Source: Pseudarthrobacter sp. NS4 (lineage in GTDB: Bacteria; Actinomycetota; Actinomycetes; Actinomycetales; Micrococcaceae). Taken from it: a stretch of DNA of 64,000 bases. The stretch's first letter is position 1. Every line of letters starts with the position of its first letter. Made by a program: the position numbers and the translations under genes. This document shows, in pieces, positions 17,103-26,549 of the stretch. The notes beneath the pieces were generated by a model. The model saw only the letters and a program-made list of their open reading frames with translations, had not been told where the DNA came from and ran no database searches. The stretch is from NCBI RefSeq assembly GCF_024758005.1, contig NZ_CP103288.1, positions 1,550,001 to 1,614,000 on the forward strand, written 5' to 3'.

Positions 17103-18434
17103 ATGACCCCCGTTCTTCTTTTTGTCCTCGGCGTCGTCTTTGTGGCCATCGGCATCGCTGCCTCCATCGCGCTCCACGAAGTGGGCCACCTGGTGCCCGC
17201 CAAGCTCTTCAAGGTGCGTGTGACCAAGTACATGATCGGCTTTGGCCCCACCTTGTGGTCCAAGCGGAGAGGCGAAACCGAGTACGGCGTAAAGGCCATA
17301 CCGTTGGGCGGTTACGTATCCATGATCGGCATGTACCCACCCAACAAGGACGACGGGTCCGTCCGCCCCTCCAGCACGGGGATGTTCCAGACCCTGGCCA
17401 CCGAAGCGCGGTCAATGGCGCACGAGGAAGTGGGCCCGGGCGACGAAAACCGCGTCTTCTACCGGCTCCCGGTATGGAAAAAGATCATTGTGATGCTGGG
17501 CGGACCGGCCATGAACATGGTCCTCGGCCTGATCCTGACCGCCGTCCTGCTGATGGGCTTCGGGATGGCAACGGCCACCACAACCATCTCCGACGTCTCC
17601 AAGTGCCAGGTGGCCGCGGGCGAGACAGTCGATCCTGATTCTGCTGATTGCCAGCTCACGCCTGCTGCTGCCGCGGGCCTGCAGCCCAATGACACCGTCA
17701 CTTCCTTTGATGGAAAGGACGTGACCAGCTGGGACCAGCTGACCGAGTGGATCCGCGCCTCCGCCGGCCGCGAAGTGGCCATCACCGTGGAACGCGGCGG
17801 GGCCCCGGTTTCGACGACGGTCACACCCGTTTTGTCAGCCCGGCCCATCATCGGCGTGGACGGCAGGCAGGAAACGGACGACGCGGGGAACCTCCGTTAC
17901 CAGGATGTCGGCTTCCTGGGAATCGGTGCGCAGACAGAACTGGTGCCCCAGCCGGCATCGTCCGTCCTGCCGATGGCGGGGGAGAACATCCGCCAGGTGG
18001 CCGGGGTGATCTTCAACCTGCCGGCACGGGTGGTAGGCGTGGCGAAAGCTGCCTTCAGCGAAGAGCCGCGCGACCCCAACGGTCCCATCAGCGTGGTGGG
18101 TGTGGGCCGGGTGGCCGGCGAAGTCGCTGCCATGGAGGAAATCCCGGTCCAGTCGCGGGTGGCCACCCTGGTCGGCCTGATGGCCGGGCTGAACTTTGCC
18201 CTGGCAGTCTTCAACCTGGTCCCGCTTCTGCCGCTCGATGGCGGCCACGTTGCCGGGGCGCTCTACGAAGGCGCCCGTCGACGGGTCGCCAAGCTCTTCG
18301 GACGGCCTGATCCCGGTGCCTTCGACATAGCCAAACTGCTGCCCGCGACCTATGTGGTGGTGGTCCTGCTGATGGGGATGAGCGCGCTGTTGATCTACGC
18401 GGATATCGTAAAGCCCATCAATCTCTTCGGCTGA
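17103..18434 (+). CDS. Site-2 intramembrane metalloprotease (RIP/RseP family, M50)
   Basis: A 443-residue membrane zinc protease. The HEVGH motif (residues 25-29) is in the first membrane helix; a PDZ domain spans about 190-275 (AAGLQPNDTVTSFDGKDVTSWDQL); and the third zinc ligand lies in FNLVPLLPLDGGH near residue 375. By homology with RseP and mycobacterial Rip1 it cleaves anti-sigma factors or other membrane proteins within the bilayer. The 17-bp gap after dxr suggests cotranscription. Confidence 0.92.
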   Translation: MTPVLLFVLGVVFVAIGIAASIALHEVGHLVPAKLFKVRVTKYMIGFGPTLWSKRRGETEYGVKAIPLGGYVSMIGMYPPNKDDGSVRPSSTGMFQTLATEARSMAHEEVGPGDENRVFYRLPVWKKIIVMLGGPAMNMVLGLILTAVLLMGFGMATATTTISDVSKCQVAAGETVDPDSADCQLTPAAAAGLQPNDTVTSFDGKDVTSWDQLTEWIRASAGREVAITVERGGAPVSTTVTPVLSARPIIGVDGRQETDDAGNLRYQDVGFLGIGAQTELVPQPASSVLPMAGENIRQVAGVIFNLPARVVGVAKAAFSEEPRDPNGPISVVGVGRVAGEVAAMEEIPVQSRVATLVGLMAGLNFALAVFNLVPLLPLDGGHVAGALYEGARRRVAKLFGRPDPGAFDIAKLLPATYVVVVLLMGMSALLIYADIVKPINLFG

Positions 18435-18437
18435 CCG

Positions 18438-18513
18438 TCAGTCATAAAAGGGTGATTCACAGGGATCAGTCATTTTTGGTTGATTATTGGTAGTCAGCCT
18501 CTTATGGTTGCTT
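18438..18513 (+). repeat. Three direct repeats at exact 28-bp spacing over the satD promoter
   Basis: TCAGTCATAAAAGGGTGATT (18438), TCAGTCATTTTTGGTTGATT (18466) and TCAGCCTCTTATGGTTGCTT (18494) begin 28 bp apart. Copies 1 and 2 differ at 5 of 20 positions; copies 2 and 3 agree at 14 of 20. They fill the gap between the protease stop and the SatD-like start. They look like an array of operator sites for a DNA-binding protein, possibly the SatD-like protein itself, which ends in a helix-turn-helix. Confidence 0.7.
18480..18508 (+). promoter_or_regulatory. satD promoter, leaderless
   Basis: TTGATT (18480-18485) and TATGGT (18503-18508) are 17 bp apart. The -10 ends 6 nt before the ATG at 18515 and no ribosome-binding site is visible, so the mRNA should start at the ATG. 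The -35 falls at the end of repeat 2 and the -10 within repeat 3. Confidence 0.6.
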
Positions 18514-18514
18514 T

Positions 18515-19189
18515 ATGTTCGTAATGACAATCGACCAGCAGGGCAGCACCGGTGACAGGGACCGGGTTCCGGACCTCATCTCGGAGCTTGCGGAACTGAC
18601 CCCTTCTGCCTTTGAGCGGTCGGTAGGCGACGAGCTCCAGGGAGCAGTCAGAGACGCGGCCGACGTCGTGGACATTGCCCTGCATGCACTGCGTACCGGT
18701 CGCTGGTACGTGGGCATCGGCGTAGGCACTGTATCCCTTCCCGCCGGCGCCAGCCCGCGGGAGGGGACGGGCACCGGGTTCGTTGCCGCACGAAAAGCCG
18801 TTGAACAGGCCAAAACCTCAGGCCATCAGGTTCCCTTGTCGGTGGTGTCGGGCACCATGGGCAAGGAAGCGGGAAGCCAATCCGCAGGCGGCGAGGGGGT
18901 AAGGGCATGTGCAAATGCCGAGGCAGTGCTGCGCCTGCTGGGCCGCCTCGTCCAGGAGCGCACGGAAGCCCAATGGCGGGTGGTGGATGCCCTCCGCCGC
19001 CAAGGTACGGGCAGGCATGGTCGCCAAAAACAGGTTGCGGCGGAGCTTGGAATCAGTGAACAGTCGGTGAGCCGTACCGTTCTTCGGTCCGGCTGGCAGG
19101 AAGAATGGGCAGCCAGGCCGGCAGCAGCGATGCTCCTGGACTATTCGCATTCAAGGATTGCCGGTTCCCATAGCGAAGGAGCGCAGTGA
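18515..19189 (+). CDS. SatD family protein with C-terminal helix-turn-helix
   Basis: A 224-residue protein. The N-terminal part matches the pattern of the poorly understood SatD family: a short DQQGSTGDRDRV segment, the SVGDELQGAV motif near residue 40 and WYVGIGVGTVS near residue 68. A putative DNA-binding helix-turn-helix lies at about 168-192 (GRQKQVAAELGISEQSVSRTVL). It is followed, with a GTGA overlap, by a membrane protein, a pairing seen in other SatD loci. Autoregulation through the upstream repeats is my inference; the function is unknown. Confidence 0.7.
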   Translation: MFVMTIDQQGSTGDRDRVPDLISELAELTPSAFERSVGDELQGAVRDAADVVDIALHALRTGRWYVGIGVGTVSLPAGASPREGTGTGFVAARKAVEQAKTSGHQVPLSVVSGTMGKEAGSQSAGGEGVRACANAEAVLRLLGRLVQERTEAQWRVVDALRRQGTGRHGRQKQVAAELGISEQSVSRTVLRSGWQEEWAARPAAAMLLDYSHSRIAGSHSEGAQ

Positions 19190-19713
19190 ACGCACTGTGG
19201 ATCACGGCCGCACTGCTCGTGGCGGGTTTTGCCGGCTGGCCCGTGACGGCGCTTGTCTTCAAGGTCGCCAGGACCATTGACGACAAGGCGGATGCGGCCA
19301 AGGCGGCAGAGCAGGCCCGGCGGGCTGCAGAGGATCCGTCCGCCGACGTCACTGTTGACCCTGCACGCGCAGGGCACCCGGACACAGCCGGCCAGAATGT
19401 GGACGGCGAGCTGACTGCCGGGCCGGACCATCCGGCGTCGGGCGCTTCAGCTGCAGAACCCTTGCTGCCAAGCCAACGGATCCTGCGCGGCGGGGCCATT
19501 ATCGGAATCCTTGAACGGCTGGGCGTGTGCCTGGCCATCCTCACCAGCCAGCCGGTGGCCATCGCCTATATTGTGGCCATCAAAGGCCTGGGCAGGTTCG
19601 CGGAGTTGAAGGAGACGCCAGTAGCGGCTGAGCGGTTCATTATCGGAACACTGACCTCCATGCTCTGGGCTGCCGGTATCGCGGCTGTGGTCAAGGTCCT
19701 CTTCCTCACCTGA
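19186..19713 (+). CDS. Membrane protein paired with the SatD-like gene
   Basis: 175 residues. One N-terminal hydrophobic segment (WITAALLVAGFAGWPVTALVF) is followed by a charged Ala/Asp-rich stretch (about 25-95) and then two or three C-terminal hydrophobic segments (IIGILERLGVCLAILTSQP, FIIGTLTSMLWAAGIAAVV). The C-terminal pattern resembles the end of DUF3307-type proteins that accompany SatD. GTG 19186 overlaps the satD stop, implying translational coupling. Function unknown. Confidence 0.65.
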   Translation: MNALWITAALLVAGFAGWPVTALVFKVARTIDDKADAAKAAEQARRAAEDPSADVTVDPARAGHPDTAGQNVDGELTAGPDHPASGASAAEPLLPSQRILRGGAIIGILERLGVCLAILTSQPVAIAYIVAIKGLGRFAELKETPVAAERFIIGTLTSMLWAAGIAAVVKVLFLT

Positions 19714-19775
19714 AACAGGGTTTGCCGTCCGGCCTGGAAGTGCCACCCGGATGGGTGGGAAGGCAGCCATGGCGA

Positions 19776-19781
19776 TAGGGT
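19776..19781 (+). promoter_or_regulatory. TAGGGT -10 element, leaderless start for the YciI gene
   Basis: TAGGGT ends 6 nt before the ATG at 19788. Just upstream lies a perfect hairpin, CCACCC-GGAT-GGGTGG (19743-19758), which may end transcription from the satD operon. Confidence 0.45.
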
Positions 19782-19787
19782 AGCGGT

Positions 19788-20081
19788 ATGACAGTTTTTG
19801 CCGTTGAGTACGTTTACGCCGCCGATTCCACCGAAGCCCGGAACGAGGCCCGCCCCGCCCACCGTGAATGGACCGGGACCCTGGCGCAGGACGGCGCCAT
19901 CCTTGCCAGCGGCCCCTACGGCGACGGCGCGGGCGCTCTGCTGATCTTCAAGGCAGCAGACGAAGCCGGGCTCAACTCAATCCTCAAGCAGGACCCCTTT
20001 GCAGCCGCCGGAGTCATTGCAGGAATCCGCATCACTGAATGGTCTCCGGTGACCGGCGTGCTTGCCGGGCTCGCCGCGTAA
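19788..20081 (+). CDS. YciI family protein
   Basis: A 97-residue single-domain protein of the YciI/YCII ferredoxin-like alpha+beta barrel family, with the conserved RPAHREW segment near residue 23 (the His is thought to be catalytic in relatives), [13 protein letters not shown] near 43 and [11 protein letters not shown] near 65. Relatives are small dehalogenase-like or stress-related enzymes of uncertain substrate. Confidence 0.8.
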   Translation: MTVFAVEYVYAADSTEARNEARPAHREWTGTLAQDGAILASGPYGDGAGALLIFKAADEAGLNSILKQDPFAAAGVIAGIRITEWSPVTGVLAGLAA

Positions 20082-20115
20082 CCGCTTCTTCACCCTTTCA
20101 ACTCTAGGAGTCCAC

Positions 20116-21282
20116 GTGACCTCGGTCAGCCTGGGAATGCCGTCAGCACCGCCACCCGTCCTTGCCCCGCGCCGGAAGACCCGCCAGATCAAGGTCGGAT
20201 CCGTTGGGGTGGGCTCAGATTTCCCTATCAGTGTGCAGTCGATGACCACCACACCCACCACTGACATCAACGCCACCCTGCAGCAGATCGCGGAGCTGAC
20301 GGCGTCCGGCTGCGACATTGTGCGCGTTGCCTGCCCCTCTGCGGACGATGCCGAGGCGCTGCCCATCATCGCCCGGAAATCCCAGATCCCGGTTATCGCG
20401 GACATCCACTTCCAGCCGAAGTACGTGTTCGCCGCTATCGAGGCCGGTTGCGCGGCGGTGCGCGTGAACCCCGGAAACATCCGCAAGTTCGACGATCAGG
20501 TCAAGGAAATCGCCGCTGCCGCGCGCGATCACGGCACATCCATCCGCATCGGCGTCAATGCCGGTTCACTGGAGCCGGGCATCCTCAAGAAGTACGGCAA
20601 GGCCACCCCCGAAGCGCTGGTGGAGTCCGCAGTCTGGGAAGCGTCGCTCTTCGAGGAGCACGGGTTCCATGACTTCAAGATCTCCGTGAAGCACAACGAC
20701 CCCGTCATAATGGTTGCGGCGTACGAAATGCTGGCGGAGAAGGGCGACTGGCCACTCCACCTTGGCGTGACCGAGGCAGGGCCTGCATTCCAGGGAACCA
20801 TCAAGTCGGCCACAGCTTTCGGAGCACTGCTGTCCCGCGGTATCGGCGACACCATCCGCGTCTCCCTCTCGGCCCCGCCGGTGGAAGAAATCAAGGTTGG
20901 AAACCAGATCCTGCAGTCCCTGAACCTGCGCCCCCGCAAGCTCGAAATTGTGTCCTGCCCGTCCTGCGGCCGCGCCCAGGTGGATGTGTACACGCTGGCG
21001 GAGCAGGTTACGGCAGGGCTGGAGGGTATGGAGATCCCGCTGCGTGTGGCTGTCATGGGCTGCGTGGTGAACGGGCCGGGCGAGGCACGTGAAGCCGACC
21101 TCGGTGTTGCTTCCGGTAACGGCAAGGGCCAGATTTTTGTGAAGGGTGAAGTCATTAAGACTGTCCCCGAGAGCGAAATTGTTGAGACACTGATCGAAGA
21201 GGCCATGCGTATCGCGGAAGAGATGGGGGAGGCCGATGGCGAAGATGCTGTCAAGGGTAGCCCCGTGGTTAGCGTCTCGTAG
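20116..21282 (+). CDS. ispG: 4-hydroxy-3-methylbut-2-enyl diphosphate synthase (flavodoxin)
   Basis: The penultimate MEP-pathway enzyme: a [4Fe-4S] protein converting MEcPP to HMBPP. At 388 residues it is the two-domain bacterial type, with a TIM barrel ([24 protein letters not shown]) and a C-terminal cluster domain whose ligands lie in CPSCGR and [14 protein letters not shown] 20116 has TAGGAG 5 nt upstream, so it is chosen over an earlier in-frame start. The 3' end overlaps the GNAT gene. Confidence 0.95.
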   Translation: MTSVSLGMPSAPPPVLAPRRKTRQIKVGSVGVGSDFPISVQSMTTTPTTDINATLQQIAELTASGCDIVRVACPSADDAEALPIIARKSQIPVIADIHFQPKYVFAAIEAGCAAVRVNPGNIRKFDDQVKEIAAAARDHGTSIRIGVNAGSLEPGILKKYGKATPEALVESAVWEASLFEEHGFHDFKISVKHNDPVIMVAAYEMLAEKGDWPLHLGVTEAGPAFQGTIKSATAFGALLSRGIGDTIRVSLSAPPVEEIKVGNQILQSLNLRPRKLEIVSCPSCGRAQVDVYTLAEQVTAGLEGMEIPLRVAVMGCVVNGPGEAREADLGVASGNGKGQIFVKGEVIKTVPESEIVETLIEEAMRIAEEMGEADGEDAVKGSPVVSVS

Positions 21283-22135
21283 GGACGTTTCCGATCTGGC
21301 GGGGATGTCGGTCCGCACGCTGGACGGCCGGGATACTGATGCCCTGAAGCGGCTGGCACAGCAGGATCCGGTCACCAATGTGTTCATCCTGGCCCACCTG
21401 CGCGCCGCCGGCACGGCCGCCCCCACCAGCGGCGGTGCCGGCATTTTTGGAGTTTTCGACGACGGCGTCCTGGTGGGTGCGTGCTGGGCCGGTGCCAATC
21501 TGGTTCCGGTCCAGCTGGATCCTGCCCTGGCCGGGGCGGTGGCCGAGGCAGCCAACAGGTCCGGCCGCCGCTATGCCTCCGCCTTTGGTCCTGCAGACTC
21601 GGTGCTGGCCCTTCACACGGAACTTGTGGAGCGGGGCCACCGCGCACATGAAGTGCGGGCCGAGCAGCCCTTGATGATTATTGACGGGCCTCCCTGCGTT
21701 GAGCCGAACCCCGGCCTCGGACTGGGAAACCTCGCGGATTTTGACCGCATCCTTCCCGCCTGCGCCGCCATGTTCGAGGAGGAAGTCGGATATTCGCCTT
21801 TCCTGGGCGGGAGGGAATTCTACAGCCGCCGGGTGGAAGGGCTGATCCGGCAGGGCCATTCCCTCGTCCACCTCAATGACGCCCGCGAAGTGGTGTTCAA
21901 AGCGGAGCTTGGTGCTGTTACATCGGATGTCACCCAGATCCAGGGCGTTTGGATGAACCCGCTCTTCCGTGGACAGGGTTTAAGCTCCGGCTACATGTCT
22001 GCCGTTGTGGAGCAGGCACAAAAGGTTGCACCTGTCACCAGCCTCTACGTCAACGGATTCAACACCAGGGCGCGGTCAACCTACGAACGCGTCGGTTTCC
22101 GGCAGGTGGGCACGTTCGCTACCGTTCTCTTTTAG
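21236..22135 (+). CDS. GNAT family N-acetyltransferase with DUF4081-type N-terminal domain
   Basis: 299 residues. The N-terminal half ([30 protein letters not shown]...) is the DUF4081 type often found next to ispG in actinomycetes. The C-terminal half is an acetyltransferase fold with the acetyl-CoA loop in [27 protein letters not shown] and a late [25 protein letters not shown] 21236 follows GGGGAGG closely and overlaps ispG by 47 bp; ATG 21305 is an alternative start. The substrate is unknown. Confidence 0.85.
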   Translation: MAKMLSRVAPWLASRRDVSDLAGMSVRTLDGRDTDALKRLAQQDPVTNVFILAHLRAAGTAAPTSGGAGIFGVFDDGVLVGACWAGANLVPVQLDPALAGAVAEAANRSGRRYASAFGPADSVLALHTELVERGHRAHEVRAEQPLMIIDGPPCVEPNPGLGLGNLADFDRILPACAAMFEEEVGYSPFLGGREFYSRRVEGLIRQGHSLVHLNDAREVVFKAELGAVTSDVTQIQGVWMNPLFRGQGLSSGYMSAVVEQAQKVAPVTSLYVNGFNTRARSTYERVGFRQVGTFATVLF

Positions 22136-22466
22136 TCCCGCGCTACCGCAGGTCGACAGGCCGAGGCGAAAAATTACTTGTCAACGTGCCGCCCATCACA
22201 TAGGTTCGATCTAGCTGCGCTGGAGTGGCGTGGGCGGTCTCACCAGTCCTCACCAGTACTTGGGCGATAACGGCGCTGAGCCACGTCCGGATGCGATGAC
22301 CAGCCTTTTGGGGGGCCAGGGGCTTTGTATTTCCGGGCGTGGCTCTTCTGTGTCCGCCTCAGGACAGCAGCAGTCTGAGCGGGGCGCCGTGTGCCGGTAG
22401 ATTAGTACCCAGACGAATTGTCCGGCCCTGCTGATCCAGCACTTCCCCAGAAACGGATACCCACCC
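22136..22466 (+). other. 331-bp gap before proS: structured, possibly non-coding RNA
   Basis: No convincing protein is encoded here. A good promoter lies at 22178-22206. Downstream, a 13-bp stem (22278-22290 with 22333-22345; twelve Watson-Crick pairs plus one G-U) encloses 42 nt. A shorter CTCAG/CTGAG hairpin follows at about 22358-22380. A second -10-like TAGATT (22398-22403) would give a short proS leader. T-box features (AGGGTGG and the TGGNACC bulge) are not seen. It may be a separate small RNA or a long proS leader; I cannot name a family. Confidence 0.35.
22178..22206 (+). promoter_or_regulatory. Predicted promoter upstream of the proS leader
   Basis: TTGTCA (22178-22183) and TAGGTT (22201-22206) are exactly 17 bp apart. 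Transcription would start about 250 nt before proS and run through the structured region. Confidence 0.5.
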
Positions 22467-24278
22467 GTGGTTACACGACTGTCCCAGCTGTTCCTGCGCA
22501 CCCTGCGTGAAGATCCCGTCGATGCCGAGGTGGCAAGCCACCGGCTCCTGGTCCGCGCAGGCTATATCCGCCGCGCGGCCCCCGGCATCTATACCTGGCT
22601 GCCGCTGGGACTGAGCGTCCTGCGCAAAGTGGAAGCCGTCATCCGTGAGGAGATGGCCGGCATCGGGGCCCAGGAGGTTCACTTCCCGGCTCTCCTGCCC
22701 CGCGAACCGTACGAGGCCACCAACCGCTGGACCGAGTACGGCGAGGGCCTGTTCCGGCTCCAGGACCGCAAGGGCGCCGATTACCTGCTGGCCCCCACCC
22801 ATGAGGAAATGTTCACGCTGCTGGTGAAGGACCTGTATTCCTCCTACAAGGACCTGCCGCTGAGCCTCTACCAGATCCAGAACAAGTACCGGGACGAAGC
22901 GCGTCCCCGCGCTGGCCTGCTTCGCGGACGCGAGTTCATTATGAAGGACTCTTACTCCTTTGACGTGGACGACGCCGGCCTCGACGCCAGTTACATGGCC
23001 CACCGAGGTGCCTACCTCCGCATCTTCGAGCGCCTCGGCCTGGAGGTCATTCCCGTTACCGCCACGGCCGGCGCCATGGGTGGCTCCAAGAGCGAGGAAT
23101 TCCTCCATCCCACGGACATCGGCGAGGACACGTTCGTGCGCTCCGCCGGCGGATATTCAGCCAATGTCGAGGCCGTCACCACCGTTGTCCCGAAGGATAT
23201 CGACTTCAGCGCGGCTCCCGCCGCCGAAGTCCTTGACACCCCGGATACCCCCACCATCGAAACGCTGGTGGCCGCGTCCAACGAACTCGCGCCGCGCAGC
23301 GAGGCCGACGGCGGCGCATGGACTGCCGCCGATACGCTCAAGAACGTGGTGCTCGCCGTCACCCTGCCCACCGGAGAACGCCAGCTGGTGGTCATCGGCC
23401 TTCCGGGTGACCGCGGCGTGGACCTGAAACGCGTTGAGGCAAACATCGGCTCCTTCCTGCCCATCGGCGGCGAAATCGGCCTTGAGGCTGCCAATGACGA
23501 TGACCTCAAGAAGCAGCCCCTCATCGTCAAGGGCTACCTTGGCCCCGGCCTGTCCCTGGATGAGCCGCTGCTGGGCGCCGAAAGCCCAACCAAGCTCCTG
23601 TACCTGGTGGATCCCCGCGTGGTCCGCGGCACAGCCTGGATCACCGGCGCCAACGAAGCCGGCAAGCACGTCTTCGGCCTGGTGGCCGGCCGTGACTTCA
23701 CCTGGGACGGCGTCATCGAATGCACCGATGTCCGCGCAGGTGATCCCGCCCCGGACGGTTCCGGCCCGCTGGAGATCGCACGCGGCATCGAGATGGGGCA
23801 CATCTTCCAGCTTGGCCGCAAGTACGCCGAAGCCCTGGAACTGAAGGTCCTGGACCAGAACGGCAAGCAGGTCACGGTGACCATGGGCTCCTACGGCGTG
23901 GGCGTTACCAGGGCGGTTGCGGCGCTGGCCGAGTCCAACCACGACGCAAGGGGCCTCGTTTGGCCCCGGACTGTTGCTCCCGCCGACGTCCATGTGGTGG
24001 CGGTGGGCAAGGGCGAGGAAATCTTTGCAACCGCGGAGCGCCTGGCAGCGGACCTTGAGGCAGCGGGCCTTGACGTTCTCCTCGACGACCGGCCCAAGGT
24101 GTCGCCCGGCGTCAAGTTCGGGGATGCCGAACTGGTGGGTGTTCCCACAATCCTGGCCGTCGGCCGCGGCCTGGTGGACGGCGTTGTCGAAATAAAGGAC
24201 CGGCGCACGGGCGAGGCAGAGAACGTAGCGGTTGACAAGGCGGTTGACTACGTGGTCAACGCCGTCCGCAACAGCTGA
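22467..24278 (+). CDS. proS: Prolyl-tRNA synthetase (bacterial type with editing insertion)
   Basis: A 603-residue class II synthetase. Motif 2 and the ATP region ([42 protein letters not shown]) are in the N-terminal part. The YbaK-like editing domain, which removes misacylated alanine, is inserted at about 230-390. Motif 3 ([14 protein letters not shown]) and the anticodon domain follow. GTG 22467 gives the normal [15 protein letters not shown] start. It follows a 331-bp gap with structured RNA potential. Confidence 0.95.
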   Translation: MVTRLSQLFLRTLREDPVDAEVASHRLLVRAGYIRRAAPGIYTWLPLGLSVLRKVEAVIREEMAGIGAQEVHFPALLPREPYEATNRWTEYGEGLFRLQDRKGADYLLAPTHEEMFTLLVKDLYSSYKDLPLSLYQIQNKYRDEARPRAGLLRGREFIMKDSYSFDVDDAGLDASYMAHRGAYLRIFERLGLEVIPVTATAGAMGGSKSEEFLHPTDIGEDTFVRSAGGYSANVEAVTTVVPKDIDFSAAPAAEVLDTPDTPTIETLVAASNELAPRSEADGGAWTAADTLKNVVLAVTLPTGERQLVVIGLPGDRGVDLKRVEANIGSFLPIGGEIGLEAANDDDLKKQPLIVKGYLGPGLSLDEPLLGAESPTKLLYLVDPRVVRGTAWITGANEAGKHVFGLVAGRDFTWDGVIECTDVRAGDPAPDGSGPLEIARGIEMGHIFQLGRKYAEALELKVLDQNGKQVTVTMGSYGVGVTRAVAALAESNHDARGLVWPRTVAPADVHVVAVGKGEEIFATAERLAADLEAAGLDVLLDDRPKVSPGVKFGDAELVGVPTILAVGRGLVDGVVEIKDRRTGEAENVAVDKAVDYVVNAVRNS

Positions 24279-24287
24279 TCCCCGGCG

Positions 24288-25082
24288 GTGGACCTGGGAC
24301 TTGAATCCCTCCAGCTGACAACGCTCCTCCTGCTGGTGCTGGCAGGTTTCGCTGCCGGCTGGGTGGATGCCGTGGTGGGCGGGGGCGGGCTGATCCAGCT
24401 GCCCGCCCTGCTGCTGGTCCCGGGCATCACGCCTGTGCAGGCCCTGGCTACCAATAAACTGGGCTCCATTTTCGGAACGGCCACCAGCGCCACCACCTAT
24501 TACCGGCGGGTGGGGCCGGACCTGAAGACGGCGCTGCCCATGGCCCTGATCGCCTTGGCGGGCAGTTTCGGCGGTGCCGTGTTGGCGGCCACCCTGCCCG
24601 CCAACGTCTTCAAACCCATCATCGTCACCGCGCTGGTCGCCGTCGCGCTTTTCACGGCACTCAAACCCTCTGTCGGAGACCTCACAGCACTGCGGCATGA
24701 CGGCCACAGGCACTACGTGGTGGCTTGCCTCATCGGCGCCGTCATCGGTTTCTACGACGGCCTCATCGGCCCGGGCACCGGCTCGTTCCTGGTCATCGCC
24801 CTGGTCTCGGCCATGGGTTACGCCTTCCTGGAAGCCAGCGCCAAAGCAAAGATCGTGAACATGGCCACCAACGCGGGCGCGCTGTTGTTCTTCCTGCCCC
24901 ACGGCTCCATTTTGTGGGGGCTGGGGCTGCTGCTGGGCCTGTCCAACATGGCCGGCGGGTACCTGGGCGCACGGACGGCCGTAAAGCAGGGGAGCCGCTT
25001 CGTCCGCGTGGTTTTCCTGGTGGTAGTGGCGGCCCTCATCATCAAACTCGGGTATGACATCTGGCAGGAAAATTTTGCCTGA
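24288..25082 (+). CDS. TauE/SafE (TSUP) family membrane exporter
   Basis: 264 residues, about eight membrane segments, with the family signature GFAAGWVDAVVGGGGLIQLPAL in the first half and IGFYDGLIGPGTGSFLVIAL in the second. It resembles the widespread YfcA-type subgroup; the substrate is unknown. The start follows the proS stop by nine bases, so the genes may be cotranscribed. Confidence 0.87.
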   Translation: MDLGLESLQLTTLLLLVLAGFAAGWVDAVVGGGGLIQLPALLLVPGITPVQALATNKLGSIFGTATSATTYYRRVGPDLKTALPMALIALAGSFGGAVLAATLPANVFKPIIVTALVAVALFTALKPSVGDLTALRHDGHRHYVVACLIGAVIGFYDGLIGPGTGSFLVIALVSAMGYAFLEASAKAKIVNMATNAGALLFFLPHGSILWGLGLLLGLSNMAGGYLGARTAVKQGSRFVRVVFLVVVAALIIKLGYDIWQENFA

Positions 25083-25125
25083 CCCTGGCCGGTTTTGGCC
25101 CCTCGTGGCTGACCGCGGCGAGGCG

Positions 25126-25131
25126 TAGCAT
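25126..25131 (+). promoter_or_regulatory. TAGCAT -10 element, leaderless start for the decarboxylase gene
   Basis: TAGCAT ends 6 nt before the ATG at 25138, and there is no other convincing ribosome-binding site. Confidence 0.45.
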
Positions 25132-25137
25132 GCAGGT

Positions 25138-26529
25138 ATGTCACGCGGCGACGAGGACTACGCCCGGGCCATGGCAGCTGCCGTGCGCCACTCCACGGCC
25201 TGGCTGCAAAGCCTTCCCGAGCGGCGGGTGGGACCCAGCGCCGCTGCCCATGACCTTACCGATGCTTTCGGCGGGCTCCTGCCCCGGCAGGGAATGCCGG
25301 CCGAAGACGTGGTGGACTTCCTGGCGCGGACGGCCGAACCCGGGCTGATGGCAATGCCCTCCGGCCGGTTCTTTGGCTGGGTTATCGGCGGCACCCTGCC
25401 GGCAGCACTTGCTTCCGACTGGCTGGTCAGCGCCTGGGACCAGAATGCCGGGCTCCGCTACGCCACCCCGGCCATGGCAGCCATCGAGGAAGGCGCCGGA
25501 AACTGGCTTCTGGACTTGCTGGGGCTGCCTGCGGGCTCCGACGTGGGATTTGTCACCGGTGCCACCATGGCCAACTTCACCGGGCTGGCCGCCGGGCGAT
25601 GGCGGCTTCTCACCGACGCGGGCTGGGACCTGGACCGGGACGGGCTCTCCGGTGCCCCGCGGATCCGCTGCTTCGTGGGCCGGGAGCGGCATGACACTGT
25701 GGACCTCGGCCTGCGGTACCTGGGGCTGGGGCGGCCCGCCGTGGTTGACGCCGATGGCCAGGGACGCCTGATTCCGTCAGCGCTGGATGCGGCGCTGCGG
25801 GAAGGTGCGGGGCCGGCTTTAGTATGCCTGCAGGCCGGGAACCTTCACTCCGGTGCCTTTGATCCGTTTGCCGACGCGATCGCCGTTGCGAAGAAGCATG
25901 GCGCATGGGTCCACATTGACGGGGCCTTCGGACTGTGGGCGGCCGCCGCGCCGGAGCTGCGCCACCTGACCAGCGGCTGCGAGGACGCGGACTCGTGGGC
26001 GACAGATGCCCACAAGACATTGAATGTGCCGTATGACTGCGGTGTCGCCATCGTCCGGGACGCCTCCGCACTTCGCTCGGCCATGGGCCTGCACACCAGT
26101 TACCTGGTGCACGACGCGGAAGGGCCCGGGGACCCCTTCGAAAGAGTCCCGGAACTGTCCCGCCGGGCCCGCGGCGTGCCGGTGTGGGCTGCGTTGAAAA
26201 GCCTTGGCCGCGACGGTGTGGCAGCCCAGGTCAGGGGTCTGGCTGCGGCTGCCTCTGACATCGCCGCCGGACTGGCCGGGCTGGACGGCGTGGAGGTGCT
26301 GAACGACGTCGACTACACCCAGGTGTGCGTGGCTTTCGGTGACGATGACACCACCCGCGCGGTAACAGCCCGCATCATCGAGGACGGCAGGGTTTGGATG
26401 TCGGGCTCCCGCTGGCGCGACCGGGACATCCTGCGGGTTTCAGTCAGCAACTGGCACACGGCCGGTGAAGATGTGGGCACGGCAGTGGATGCCGTCAGGT
26501 CCGCCCTGGCTGCCGTACGCGGTACCTGA
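25138..26529 (+). CDS. Pyridoxal-phosphate-dependent decarboxylase (group II)
   Basis: A 463-residue fold-type I PLP enzyme of the aromatic-L-amino-acid/glutamate decarboxylase group. The PLP lysine is in WATDAHKTLNVPYDCG, after the usual HIDGAFGLWAA aspartate that contacts the pyridine nitrogen. The N-terminal segment (LPERRVGPSAAAHDL) and GWVIGGTLPAALASDWL follow the group's pattern. The amino acid substrate cannot be told from sequence. Confidence 0.85.
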   Translation: MSRGDEDYARAMAAAVRHSTAWLQSLPERRVGPSAAAHDLTDAFGGLLPRQGMPAEDVVDFLARTAEPGLMAMPSGRFFGWVIGGTLPAALASDWLVSAWDQNAGLRYATPAMAAIEEGAGNWLLDLLGLPAGSDVGFVTGATMANFTGLAAGRWRLLTDAGWDLDRDGLSGAPRIRCFVGRERHDTVDLGLRYLGLGRPAVVDADGQGRLIPSALDAALREGAGPALVCLQAGNLHSGAFDPFADAIAVAKKHGAWVHIDGAFGLWAAAAPELRHLTSGCEDADSWATDAHKTLNVPYDCGVAIVRDASALRSAMGLHTSYLVHDAEGPGDPFERVPELSRRARGVPVWAALKSLGRDGVAAQVRGLAAAASDIAAGLAGLDGVEVLNDVDYTQVCVAFGDDDTTRAVTARIIEDGRVWMSGSRWRDRDILRVSVSNWHTAGEDVGTAVDAVRSALAAVRGT

Positions 26530-26549
26530 CCGGAACCCTCATCGGCACT

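Noticed and set aside
22467..22501. T-box riboswitch for proS
   Set aside because: The leader lacks the AGGGTGG and TGGNACC features, so no T-box can be supported.
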